From Celeribacter neptunius (GTDB lineage: Bacteria; Pseudomonadota; Alphaproteobacteria; Rhodobacterales; Rhodobacteraceae): a stretch of DNA of 64,000 nt. Both the position numbers and the translations under genes were made by a program. Position 1 is the first letter of the stretch. Each line of letters begins with the position of its first letter. Of the stretch, positions 28,841 to 37,146 are shown in pieces. A model generated the notes under the pieces. The model did not search any database, was not told where the DNA came from, and saw only the letters and a program-made list of their open reading frames with translations. The stretch lies in contig NZ_FORH01000007.1 of the NCBI RefSeq assembly GCF_900113955.1, positions 62,001-126,000 on the forward strand, given 5' to 3'.

Positions 28841-29275
28841 TCAGAGCGGAGCGTGGATCAGCATGTAGCGCGCACGTGCCCCCCGTTCAATGGCGGCGGC
28901 GTGCAGCCGGTCGATGTTGAGCTCGTAGCGGATCTCCTCGAGAAGCCGCAGCTCGGCCTCGTAGGTATGACCATCGGCGGCGGCGACATCGCAGGCCAGC
29001 GCATAGGCGGTCTCGTGCAGATAGTCGGGCAGGTTGTCGCGGATGAGACCGAACAGGGCATCGAGCCCGTCCTCTTCCGAGAACAGGTCGAACACGGTCG
29101 AGGACACCACCTTGATCCGGTCGGGATCGTAATCGCCGAAGATCGGCAGATGGTTGACGATATTCTCGATCGTGACCAGTTCGGCGGTGCGGATATTCTC
29201 ATCCGACATGGATTGCGCGATCATCACCGCGACGAGACAGTCCTGCGGGGTCAGCGAATGGGGCATATCGTTCAT
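28841..29275 (-). CDS. TerB-family tellurite-resistance-like protein
   Basis: A 144-aa all-helical protein of the TerB/DjlA fold. The internally repeated helices and acidic metal-site pattern are visible (ALACDVAAADGHTYEAELRLLEEI). Stand-alone TerB-like proteins occur widely without the ter operon, and no terC/D/E genes are present here, so tellurite resistance should not be assumed. The ATG at 29275 is a conservative start; longer readings upstream run antisense through lysS. Confidence 0.8.
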   Translation of the reverse strand: MNDMPHSLTPQDCLVAVMIAQSMSDENIRTAELVTIENIVNHLPIFGDYDPDRIKVVSSTVFDLFSEEDGLDALFGLIRDNLPDYLHETAYALACDVAAADGHTYEAELRLLEEIRYELNIDRLHAAAIERGARARYMLIHAPL

Positions 29276-29389
29276 TTTATTGGCTCCTGAGCGGGCGTTT
29301 CCATCCAAACAATATTGACGCAACGCGGCATGTTCAATAGGAACCGGGCTTTGCGGGATGGACCCGTGCGAGATAAGGATTCCTTGATC

Positions 29390-31033
29390 ATGACTGACCT
29401 GCGTGACGCTGGTATGAGCTCTAAAGCCTGGCCTTTTGATGAGGCAAGGAAAGTTCTCAAACGCTATGAGCAGTCCAAGGACAAGAAGGGCTATGTGCTC
29501 TTCGAGACCGGGTATGGCCCCTCGGGCCTGCCGCATATCGGCACCTTTGGCGAGGTGCTGCGCACGACGATGATCCGCCGCGCCTTCGAGGTGATCTCTG
29601 ACATTCCGACGCGTCTGATCTGTTTCTCGGACGATATGGACGGGATGCGCAAGATCCCCGGCAATGTGCCCAATCAGGAGCGCCTGAAAGAGGACATCCA
29701 GAAGCCGCTGACCAGCGTGTTCGACCCGTTCGAGGAATTCGAGAGCTTCGGCGCGCATAACAACGCCATGCTGCGTCGCTTCCTCGACACGTTCGGCTTC
29801 GAATATGAATTCTATTCGGCGACCGAGTTCTACAAATCGGGTCAGTTTGACGAGGTTCTGAAACGCGCCGTCGAGAAATACGACGATGTGATGAAGGTCA
29901 TGCTCAAGAGCCTGCGCGAAGAGCGCGCCGCGACCTATTCGATCTTCCTGCCGATCCACCCGGAAACCGGTCGCGTGCTCTACGTGCCGATGAAATCGGT
30001 CAACAAGGATGATTACACCATCACCTTCGATGACGAAGACGGCCGCGAATGGACCCTGCCGGTCACCGGCGGCAATGTGAAATTGCAATGGAAACCCGAC
30101 TTCGGCGCGCGCTGGGCGGCGCTTGGCGTGGATTTCGAGATGTATGGCAAGGACCACTCGACCAACACGCCGATCTACGACCGGATCTGTGAGATTTTGG
30201 GCGGCAAGAAGCCGGAGCATTTCACCTATGAGCTGTTCCTCGACGCGCAGGGCCAGAAGATTTCCAAGTCGTCCGGCAACGGTCTGTCGATCGACGAATG
30301 GCTGACCTATGCCTCGACGGAGAGCCTCAGCTATTTCATGTATCAAAAGCCGAAAACGGCGAAGCGGATGCATTTCGATGTGATCCCGCGGGCGATGGAT
30401 GAGTACCACCAGCAGCTGCGCGCCTATCCGAAACAGGACGCGACGCAAAAGGCCAATAACCCGGTGTTCCACATCCATGGTCAGAATGTGCCGGCCTCCG
30501 ACATGGTCGTGCCCTTCACCATGCTGTTGAACCTGGCCTCTGTCGCCGGCGCCGAGGACAAGGATCAGCTTTGGGGGTTCATCCAGCGTTACGCGCCGGA
30601 CGCCAGCCCGGAGCACAATCCGCAGCTCGACGCCGCCGCCGGCTATGCCGTGCGCTATTACAATGACTTCGTGAAGCCGGAGAAGACCTTCCGTGCGCCC
30701 TCTGCCGAAGAGCGCGCCGCGATGGAAGATCTCAAGGCGGCCTTTGGTTCCGCCGAGCTGGCGCTCGCCGAAATCGCCAAAAAGAACGAAGCCGCCGGTT
30801 CCGACGAGGCGCTGCCGGAGGCGGATTTCACCGACGGCGATTTCCTGCAATCGATCGTCTTCGCGGTCGGCAAGAACCACGGGTTCGAGAATCTGCGCGA
30901 CTGGTTCAAGGCGCTTTACGAAGTGCTTCTGGGGCAGAGCCAGGGCCCGCGGTTCGGCTCCTTTGCGGCGCTCTACGGGGTGAACGAGACCATCGCGCTT
31001 CTGGACAAAGGGCTGGCGGGCGAGCTGTCCTGA
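29390..31033 (+). CDS. lysS: Lysyl-tRNA synthetase, class I
   Basis: A 547-aa class I LysRS, the archaeal-type enzyme that replaces the usual class II LysRS in many Alphaproteobacteria. The HIGH motif is HIGT in [13 protein letters not shown] (about residue 49), and the KMSKS equivalent is KISKS (about residue 297). The C-terminal alpha-helix-cage anticodon-binding region runs from about 350. The ATG at 29390 has AAGGAT upstream; an earlier in-frame start at 29315 would add 25 residues absent from the family. It ends at a strong terminator. Confidence 0.93.
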   Translation: MTDLRDAGMSSKAWPFDEARKVLKRYEQSKDKKGYVLFETGYGPSGLPHIGTFGEVLRTTMIRRAFEVISDIPTRLICFSDDMDGMRKIPGNVPNQERLKEDIQKPLTSVFDPFEEFESFGAHNNAMLRRFLDTFGFEYEFYSATEFYKSGQFDEVLKRAVEKYDDVMKVMLKSLREERAATYSIFLPIHPETGRVLYVPMKSVNKDDYTITFDDEDGREWTLPVTGGNVKLQWKPDFGARWAALGVDFEMYGKDHSTNTPIYDRICEILGGKKPEHFTYELFLDAQGQKISKSSGNGLSIDEWLTYASTESLSYFMYQKPKTAKRMHFDVIPRAMDEYHQQLRAYPKQDATQKANNPVFHIHGQNVPASDMVVPFTMLLNLASVAGAEDKDQLWGFIQRYAPDASPEHNPQLDAAAGYAVRYYNDFVKPEKTFRAPSAEERAAMEDLKAAFGSAELALAEIAKKNEAAGSDEALPEADFTDGDFLQSIVFAVGKNHGFENLRDWFKALYEVLLGQSQGPRFGSFAALYGVNETIALLDKGLAGELS

Positions 31034-31058
31034 GTTTTGTGAAAGGCGAAATGATTTG

Positions 31059-31083
31059 GGCGGTCCCTCGGGGCCGCCTTTTT
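31059..31083 (+). terminator. Intrinsic terminator of lysS
   Basis: An 8-bp stem with one G-U pair (GGCGGTCC at 31059-31066, GGGCCGCC at 31071-31078), a 4-nt loop and a TTTTT tail, about 25 nt past the lysS stop. Confidence 0.9.
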
Positions 31084-31145
31084 CATTGGCCTGCACTGGA
31101 TTGCGTGATCATGTCGGGCATGGGGTCAATCAGATGGAGGCCGGG

Positions 31146-31541
31146 ATGGGAACTGTGCTTGGGAGAGTGTTGATTTACACCGATAAGATCGACGAGATGA
31201 CCGGATTTTACGCGCGGTATTTCGGCTATGCGATCTATCGCTCAAAGACCGATCCGATCGTCGAACTGCGGTCCCGGGCGGAGGGGATGACGCTTCTGCT
31301 GCACCCGCTGCGGCCGGGACAGGACGAGGGGCAATCCCAGGTCAAACTGGTGTTCGATGTCGAGGATGTCGCCGGGTTTTGCGCCTCTGCGAAGGCCGAC
31401 GGGCTGGATTTCGGCGAGATCATCCGCATGGAGGGCTGCGCCTTCGCCAATGTGCGGGACCCGGCGGGGCATACGATTCAGGTGTCGGACCGGGTCTTTG
31501 CCCAGTCGCAGCGGGGGCAGGGCGATTACCGGCCCGGATGA
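31146..31541 (+). CDS. VOC/glyoxalase-fold protein
   Basis: A 131-aa single vicinal-oxygen-chelate domain with two beta-alpha-beta modules (VLIYTDKIDEMTGFYARYFG, and VKLVFDVEDVAGFCASAKA). The last strand, ANVRDPAGHTIQVSDRV, resembles the DPxGHxI metal-site strand. Substrate unknown. GGAGG lies 5 nt before the ATG at 31146, which decides the start over the ATG at 31134. It is convergent with the CHAD gene, 9 nt away. Confidence 0.8.
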   Translation: MGTVLGRVLIYTDKIDEMTGFYARYFGYAIYRSKTDPIVELRSRAEGMTLLLHPLRPGQDEGQSQVKLVFDVEDVAGFCASAKADGLDFGEIIRMEGCAFANVRDPAGHTIQVSDRVFAQSQRGQGDYRPG

Positions 31542-31550
31542 GGCGCCCGC

Positions 31551-32438
31551 TCAACCGGCCTGCCAGAGCCGGTACCAGATCGACCAACGCCGGCCCAGCG
31601 CTTCGGGCGTGTCGGCGAAAAGCCGGGCACCGTCGCGAAAGGCCTGGCGCTCCAGGACCTTTCGGCGTTTCTCCATGGCCTTTTCAATCGTCTGGACATT
31701 CTCGGTGGAAATCCCGGCCTTGCGGGCCTCTTCGGCGAGCACGACGAGATCGTGATGCTGTCCCAGTAAACTGCCGAGCTGCGTGGCGGCCGTGCTATGG
31801 GCCATCATCGCCTCGGGCCAGATCGGGGTGAGGATATAGGCGTGATAGGCATGATATTTCACATGTTTGCGCCAGTCGTGGAAATCCTCGGGGGCGTGGC
31901 TTTCGCGGGCCCGGGCCAGATCGGTATAGCCGGCGGCATAGGTGGCCCGGAGACCGGGAAAGACGGCTTTGCGCCCGGCATGTTGCAATTGCCAGCTCTG
32001 GCTCGCCGCGCGGAAGGCACGCAGATCCTCGCGCACCTGTTTCAGGCGAAGCTCTGCACTGTCGGACCCATAGGCCTCGATCCGCGCCGCTTCGAGCCGG
32101 CTGCGATAGCGGGTGCAGGAGGGCGATGAGAGATCGACCAGATCGGCGAGCTGCAGAAACGTGTCGAGCCGCACCTTGGCGTCGCGCATTTCCGAGAGCT
32201 CGCGGGCAATGTCGCGCAGCGCCCGGTCGCTGTCGTGGAACCCTTTGAAATCCGGCTGCACGAGGCGCAGCAGGCCCCGCAATTCCTTGATCCGTCGGCG
32301 AATATTATGCACCGCGCGCATCCTGTCCTCGAGGCTGTGCGCCGCGGTCTCGGCGATCGCCCGATCCAGACGGTCGGCGGCGAGGCGCCGTAGGGCGCGT
32401 GTCATGTCGGGGTCTTTTCTGCGGATGCGATCGCTCAT
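31551..32438 (-). CDS. CHAD-domain protein
   Basis: A 295-aa helical CHAD domain. Conserved histidines and basic residues line up with the polyphosphate-binding surface of the family: AVHNIRRRIKELRGLLRLV near residue 40 and DFHDWRKHVKYHAYH near 200. CHAD proteins bind inorganic polyphosphate; many are fused or linked to CYTH triphosphatases, but no CYTH domain is visible here. The ATG at 32438 is chosen over a TTG at 32447. Confidence 0.85.
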   Translation of the reverse strand: MSDRIRRKDPDMTRALRRLAADRLDRAIAETAAHSLEDRMRAVHNIRRRIKELRGLLRLVQPDFKGFHDSDRALRDIARELSEMRDAKVRLDTFLQLADLVDLSSPSCTRYRSRLEAARIEAYGSDSAELRLKQVREDLRAFRAASQSWQLQHAGRKAVFPGLRATYAAGYTDLARARESHAPEDFHDWRKHVKYHAYHAYILTPIWPEAMMAHSTAATQLGSLLGQHHDLVVLAEEARKAGISTENVQTIEKAMEKRRKVLERQAFRDGARLFADTPEALGRRWSIWYRLWQAG

Positions 32439-32631
32439 GATGGGCAAAGCCTACGCCGATGTCGGTGAGGTGCCAATGATCTATTCGCCGCAGGGCGCGA
32501 AGTGTTGCGCCTGCGGGGGCGGCGCCGCACGGGGTGCTAACAGGGCCGTAAATCCGGGACGGTAAACCGGGTCCATCTCGGGGCAGATGCGCGCTGACAT
32601 TGGCGTCGATCGATGGATGAAAGGGGCTCGT

Positions 32632-34920
32632 ATGAACAAGGCCATCACTGACGGGCTGGCGCTGATGCCGCCGGCCTTTGCGCAGGGGCTGGATGTCTGG
32701 TCCAGCGAGGACGGAACACCGGGCTCCGCGACCTATGACGGGGCGGCGAACGCGGCCTTTGTCGCGGCGGATGCGGATTTCGGCGGCTGTCTCGAACTGG
32801 TCAAGACCACGATGACGACCAGGCTGCGCTACATGGGCGAGACGCCTTTGCAGCCGGGGATGTATTTGCAGATCACCGCGCGGGTGAAGGCCATCTCCGG
32901 CAATCTGCCCTCGGTGCGGATCGCCGGCTGGGCCGGCAACGGCGCGTTCAATCACGTGGGCGGGCTGACCGAGCTGGGCGCCTCGGTGGCGCTCGACAGC
33001 TACGGCGAGGTGGTCGAGGTCTCGGCCATCGTCGGGTCGGGCGCGCGCGGTGGCGTCGACATGCCCTGGGGGCTCGCGCCGGTCTATGGCCATTTCGGTC
33101 TCGATCTCACCGGCTTGAACGGCGGCACGGTGCGGATCGACGACATCCGGATCGAGGATGTTTCGGGCTGGTATCTCGGCGACAGCAGCGGTGTCATCGA
33201 TGTGCGCGACTATGGCGCCGTGGGGGACGGGGTGACGGATTGCACCAACGCCTTCGATGCCGCCAATGACGCCGCGAACGGGCGTCGTATCCTGGTCCCC
33301 GAAGGGGTGTACAAGCTCACCGATACGGTGTCGTTTACCACCGAGGTGACATTCGACGGCACGGTGAGCCTGCCGGCGAATGAGCGGCTGGTGCTGCGCA
33401 ACAATTTCCACCTCGACGCCTATATCGATGCGTTCGGCGATGAGGTCGAAGGGTTCAAACGCGCGATTCAGGCGATGTTCCAATATACCGACCATGACAG
33501 TCTCGACATGCGGGGGCGGCGGATCGAGCTTTACGGCCCGCTGGATATTGCCGCGATCGCCGGCAAGGACACGCTCGAGGTGCGCCGGGTGATCCGCAAC
33601 GGTCAGATCAACGTGCAGGCCTCGAGCGATTGGAATACCGAGACCGCGACGTCGCAGGCCAGCTACAGCCCGGCCAGCCCGCGCAAGCTTTCCAATGTCG
33701 CCAATGCCGCCAATATTCCCGTCGGCAGTCTGGTCACCGGCAAGGGGGTCGGGCGCGAGGTCTATGTCACCTCGGTCAATATCGGCAATCAGACGATCGA
33801 CCTGAGCCAGCCGCTTTTCGGGCCCGACGCGACCCAGAGCTACACGTTCACGCGGTTCAAATATGTGCTCGATTTCTCGGGCCTGTCGAAACTCTCGCAA
33901 TTCAGCCTGTTGGAGATGGAATTTCTCTGCAACAGCCGCGCCTCGGCGGTGATGCTGGCGCCCTCGGGAAATAATTTCCATATCCGGGACTGCCATTTCA
34001 AATCGCCGCTCAACCGCGGGGTGAGTTCCTTGGGCGAGGGCTGTCAGGATCTGCATATCGACCGCTGTTCCTTTGTCTCGAACGAACAGAGCGTGCCGGC
34101 GGAGGACCGGCAATCGATCGCCTTCAACGTCAACGCCAATGACACCAAGATCCGCGACAACGTGTTCCAGAAATTCGGCCATACCGGGATCTGCTATGGC
34201 AATGGGCATATTTTTGTCGGCAATCACTGGTATCAGGGCGACAGTGTGGCCGACAGCCCGCGCATGGCGGGGCTGGTTTTGACCTATCCCAATGTCAAAT
34301 CCATCATCACCGGAAATTACATCGACAATTCCTTTATCGAGATGACCAACGAGCATGACGCGCGACCGGATTTCTCCTCGGAATATTCCTTTGGCGGGCT
34401 GACCGTCACCGGCAATATCTTCACCGTCAACGATGCGGCGCGCTGGTTCTCCTGGATCGTGGTCAAACCCTATGGGCCGGGCCATTTCATTCAGGGGCTT
34501 TCGGTCCAGAACAACACGTTCAAATCCCTGAACGGGATCACCGACCGGGTGGAGACGGTGGACACGACCTATGCCGATCTCAGCTATAACCTGATGCGCA
34601 ACATCACCTTCGAGGGCAATACGTTCAACGGCATCGGGCAGGTCACGGTCAACCCGGTGTCGCTGGAGTTTTCCCAGAGTACGGCGTCGAACAACTGGGT
34701 GCTCGACCCGTCGGGCTACCTGCCGTTCGGCGGCCAGGCGCGGGTGGTGGAGAGCCTGGTGTTCCGCAATGCCATGACCAATGGCTCCGGCTCGACCGTC
34801 TATCACCGGCCCTATGTGACGGTGAATTACGGGGCGTCGGCGAACCAGCTGCGCCTGACCTTTCCCGAGGCGGTGAAAGGCACGGTCAATGTGGTGACGC
34901 GGATGGACAAGCCGATCTGA
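32632..34920 (+). CDS. Right-handed beta-helix protein, pectate-lyase-like/tailspike-like
   Basis: A 762-aa protein. Residues 1-185 form an N-terminal module (ITDGLALMPPAFAQGLDVW) of jelly-roll or head-binding character. Residues about 190-230 match the Pectate_lyase_3 start (DVRDYGAVGDGVTDCTNAF, then ILVPEGVYKL). The rest is a parallel beta-helix rich in asparagine turns (GNNFHIRDCHF, ITGNYIDNSF, VQNNTFKSL). There is no signal peptide. That combination, cytoplasmic synthesis plus an N-terminal adaptor and a beta-helix, is typical of phage tailspikes. Rhodobacterales gene transfer agents use separately encoded spike/fibre proteins, so this may be one. AAAGGGG precedes the ATG. An enzymatic polysaccharide lyase is the alternative. 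Confidence 0.75.
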   Translation: MNKAITDGLALMPPAFAQGLDVWSSEDGTPGSATYDGAANAAFVAADADFGGCLELVKTTMTTRLRYMGETPLQPGMYLQITARVKAISGNLPSVRIAGWAGNGAFNHVGGLTELGASVALDSYGEVVEVSAIVGSGARGGVDMPWGLAPVYGHFGLDLTGLNGGTVRIDDIRIEDVSGWYLGDSSGVIDVRDYGAVGDGVTDCTNAFDAANDAANGRRILVPEGVYKLTDTVSFTTEVTFDGTVSLPANERLVLRNNFHLDAYIDAFGDEVEGFKRAIQAMFQYTDHDSLDMRGRRIELYGPLDIAAIAGKDTLEVRRVIRNGQINVQASSDWNTETATSQASYSPASPRKLSNVANAANIPVGSLVTGKGVGREVYVTSVNIGNQTIDLSQPLFGPDATQSYTFTRFKYVLDFSGLSKLSQFSLLEMEFLCNSRASAVMLAPSGNNFHIRDCHFKSPLNRGVSSLGEGCQDLHIDRCSFVSNEQSVPAEDRQSIAFNVNANDTKIRDNVFQKFGHTGICYGNGHIFVGNHWYQGDSVADSPRMAGLVLTYPNVKSIITGNYIDNSFIEMTNEHDARPDFSSEYSFGGLTVTGNIFTVNDAARWFSWIVVKPYGPGHFIQGLSVQNNTFKSLNGITDRVETVDTTYADLSYNLMRNITFEGNTFNGIGQVTVNPVSLEFSQSTASNNWVLDPSGYLPFGGQARVVESLVFRNAMTNGSGSTVYHRPYVTVNYGASANQLRLTFPEAVKGTVNVVTRMDKPI

Positions 34921-34974
34921 ACCATGATCCGGCCCGAGCGTGACGGAGCCTCGTGGGCGAACGGCCCGCGGGGG

Positions 34975-35475
34975 TTAGGCGTCGCGCGACAGATCCCCGG
35001 GGGACAGGCGATAGGCCTTGCCGAAACCACCGTTCAGGTCGGCGGAGCGCGGCGTGAAGCGGACAAAGGAGAAATCTCCGAAATCGACATAAAGCTTGGC
35101 TTTCGGGTGGTGGGTGACCCAGGCGGCACGACAGGCGGCGTGCTCTTCGCTCTGGCGGGGAACGAAATGCGCCTCGACGCTCACGGACAGGCGCGGAAAG
35201 GCCAGCGGGTCGCCCTTTTGCGGCGCCTCGCCGAGCAGGAGCCCGGCCATCGGATTGGCGCGCAGGGCTTTGGTATGGCCGGACAGATCCGAGACCAGCG
35301 TCAGCCAGGCGCCATCGCCGCCCAGCCCGAAGGCGATGCGGGTGACATGCGGGGCCGCCGTCTCCGGATCGGTGACCGCCAGCGCGGCGATCCGGGCCCC
35401 GGTCACCAGATCCCGCGCCATCTGGCGGGCGTCGTCATCGGTCGGGCGGATCGGGGAGGGTTTGTCTTCACGCAT
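34975..35475 (-). CDS. HugZ/pyridoxamine-phosphate-oxidase-like split-barrel protein
   Basis: A 166-aa split-barrel protein. RQMARDLVTGARIAALAVTD and LVSDLSGHTKALRANPMAGLLL are typical of HugZ-family proteins, whose members include haem-degrading enzymes and flavin-binding proteins. It lacks the C-terminal DUF2470 extension of longer HugZ proteins. No haem transport genes are nearby, so the substrate is unknown. It is convergent with the beta-helix gene, 54 nt away. Confidence 0.8.
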   Translation of the reverse strand: MREDKPSPIRPTDDDARQMARDLVTGARIAALAVTDPETAAPHVTRIAFGLGGDGAWLTLVSDLSGHTKALRANPMAGLLLGEAPQKGDPLAFPRLSVSVEAHFVPRQSEEHAACRAAWVTHHPKAKLYVDFGDFSFVRFTPRSADLNGGFGKAYRLSPGDLSRDA

Positions 35476-35595
35476 ACGCGCAGTCTAGGGACGCGCAACA
35501 GGCGAGGCCAGCGCAAATTCCGCTGGCCTCCTCCGCATAACACGCGGCTTCACAAAAACTGTCGGGCGGGCCAATCTGTCGGGTGGCTTGCCCCC

Positions 35596-35654
35596 GTGCT
35601 CAGGCGCCTGTGTTCAGGCGGCCCGTGCTCAGGCGGCCTGTGCTCAGGCGGCCT
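35596..35654. repeat. 15-bp tandem repeat spanning the response-regulator stop codon
   Basis: About four copies of a 15-bp unit (consensus GTGCTCAGGCGGCCT): 35596-35609 (14 nt), 35610-35624, 35625-35639 and 35640-35654. Read on the minus strand, each of the last three units encodes Ala-Gln-Ala-Ala-stop, so the stop recurs in frame at 35646, 35631 and 35616. Confidence 0.8.
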
Positions 35655-36336
35655 GTGCGGCGTCGGCTCTGGCGGTGATCCTGTAGCCCAGCCCCCAGAC
35701 GGTTTCGACAATGTCCGGTTCGCCGCCGCAAAGCTCGATCTGCTGGCGGATGCGCGACAGGTAGACATTGATGATGCGGGTGTCCGGCTCGTCGTTCCAG
35801 GCATAGAGATGGTTCATGAAGGTCTCGCGGGTCACCAGACGCTCGCGGTTCAGCACCAGCATTTCGAGGATCTCGTATTCCTTGCGGGTGAGCTGCAGCT
35901 CCTGGCCGTTGATCGTGGCCACGTTGTGATCGGTGTCGAGCGTCAGCGCGCCGACCTGAAGCGATTTGCTGGCATAGCCGGCGGTGCGGCGCACGGCGGC
36001 CTTGATCTGGGCGGCGAGGAAGGCCGGGTTCACCGGGCCGGAGATCACGTCATCGGCACCGGCCTCATAGGCGCGTTTGCGGCTCTCCCAATCGTCATGC
36101 GCGGTGAGCGCGTAGATCGGCATCAGCGGATCGCGGTGGCGCAGCTGTTCGATCAGTTTGAAGGCGTTGATGTCGGGCACGTCGAGGTCGAGGACAATCG
36201 CGTTCTGTTCGCCGAAGTCGGCGAAATCCATCAGTTCTCGCCCGTCGTTCACACGGGTGACCAGCAGACCGGCATCATCGAGACCGGCGGCAGCGGTCAT
36301 GGCATTCCAATTGGTTTCAGCAAGAAGTACACGCAT
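35644..36336 (-). CDS. Atypical response regulator with CtrA-like DNA-binding domain
   Basis: A 230-aa OmpR-class protein. The C-terminal winged helix (residues about 125-222) closely resembles CtrA: LTRKEYEILEMLVLNRE, NHLYAWNDEPDTRIINVYL and IVETVWGLGYRI. The receiver keeps the phospho-acceptor Asp50 (VLDLDVPD) and Thr78. It has Glu-Thr-Asn instead of an acidic triad at residues 7-9 and Gly100 where the essential lysine should be. Phosphorylation is therefore doubtful and it may act as a pseudo-receiver regulator. It is not CtrA itself, whose receiver differs. AAAGGACAAATC precedes the ATG. The last codons lie in a tandem repeat. Confidence 0.82.
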   Translation of the reverse strand: MRVLLAETNWNAMTAAAGLDDAGLLVTRVNDGRELMDFADFGEQNAIVLDLDVPDINAFKLIEQLRHRDPLMPIYALTAHDDWESRKRAYEAGADDVISGPVNPAFLAAQIKAAVRRTAGYASKSLQVGALTLDTDHNVATINGQELQLTRKEYEILEMLVLNRERLVTRETFMNHLYAWNDEPDTRIINVYLSRIRQQIELCGGEPDIVETVWGLGYRITARADAAQAA

Positions 36337-36828
36337 GATTTGTCCTTTCCTGACACATCCCTATCCCGGATCTCCGGGGTCGCTTTTCGGGTTCGGGGGT
36401 GGGTCCGTTCTGGACATTTACGACCGCATTTTAGCTGGCCATGTTCGAGTTCAATTGGATTTTAGCTAAATCCGCATGGCCTCTTGCAAGCATTTGTTAT
36501 GGTTAACGCACTGAAAACACAGAAAAGCCGGAATGACTCAGGGGGCGCTCGCGAAATGCGGCGGGGCTTGGGCAAAAGCGTGATCTGACTGGGGAGAATA
36601 CCCGAAAAACAATGGTTAATGCATGGGGCATTCCGGTTCGGGGATGCGGTATGGGTAAGGCCCGCCGGGTGATTCTCCAAATGCGGACTGGCTAAAATGC
36701 GAGCTATTCCGGTGGCGGGAGGCGGCAAGGGCGGCGAGCGGGTTTCTTCCGCGGATCGAAAAGAGGTATGCGAATGCACGCATATGGCTCTATGCTTCTC
36801 CTACAAGGCTCAGATTTGGGAGGAGACG
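36337..36828. promoter_or_regulatory. Divergent regulatory region with repeated elements
   Basis: 492 bp without a gene lie between the response regulator and the monooxygenase gene. ATGGTTAAYGCA occurs at 36499-36510 and 36612-36623; its reverse complement contains TTAACCAT, a described CtrA half-site type. A second motif, GCATTTTAGC, appears at 36426-36435 and inverted at 36691-36700, and a third ATTTTAGCT lies at 36459-36467 inside the near-palindrome GGATTT-N5-AAATCC. These suggest autoregulation and control of both transcripts by a CtrA-like protein. Two conserved ends are seen but no certain -35/-10 boxes. Confidence 0.6.
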
Positions 36829-37146
36829 ATGCCGACAATATCCAAGGACCGCGCGTGCCAGACCGTTTTGACGACATTCGAGACGACGCCGGGCATGGCT
36901 CAGGATCTGATGGAAGCACTGCAATCCGCCTATTCGGAAGTGATCTCGAAGCAGAAAGGCTTCATCGCGGCGGCGCTGCATATCAATGATGCACAGACCC
37001 GGATCGCGAATTATTCGCAATGGGAGGAGCGCGGCGATTATCAGGCCATGCTCCGGACCGAGGAGATGCGCAAGCGCAACCGGGAGATCAACGGCATGTG
37101 CAAGACCTTTGAGCCGGTGATGTATGAAGTGGAAGGACTCTATTGA
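36829..37146 (+). CDS. Antibiotic-biosynthesis-monooxygenase-like (ABM) protein
   Basis: A 105-aa dimeric ferredoxin-like ABM domain: VLTTFETTPGMAQDLMEAL, GFIAAALHINDAQTRIANYSQW split over residues 44-65, and a C-terminal EPVMYEVEGLY. ABM proteins are small cofactor-free oxygenases or haem-binding proteins; the substrate is unknown. GGGAGGAGACG precedes the ATG. Its stop overlaps the rhodanese start (TGATG), so the two are translationally coupled. Confidence 0.8.
   Translation: MPTISKDRACQTVLTTFETTPGMAQDLMEALQSAYSEVISKQKGFIAAALHINDAQTRIANYSQWEERGDYQAMLRTEEMRKRNREINGMCKTFEPVMYEVEGLY

Noticed and set aside
28841-31096. Long minus-strand frame extending the TerB-like gene antisense through lysS
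   Set aside because: Only the last 144 codons look like protein; the upstream part is low-complexity His/Arg/Gly-rich sequence typical of antisense shadow, and lysS is unambiguous.
32305-34806. 833-codon frame antisense to the beta-helix gene
   Set aside because: Shadow of a GC-rich coding sequence; no motifs and no start signal, while the plus-strand protein has a recognisable fold.
32632-34920. Prophage remnant around the tailspike-like gene
   Set aside because: Flanking genes (CHAD and HugZ-like) are ordinary chromosomal genes; no integrase, structural phage genes or att-like repeats were seen.
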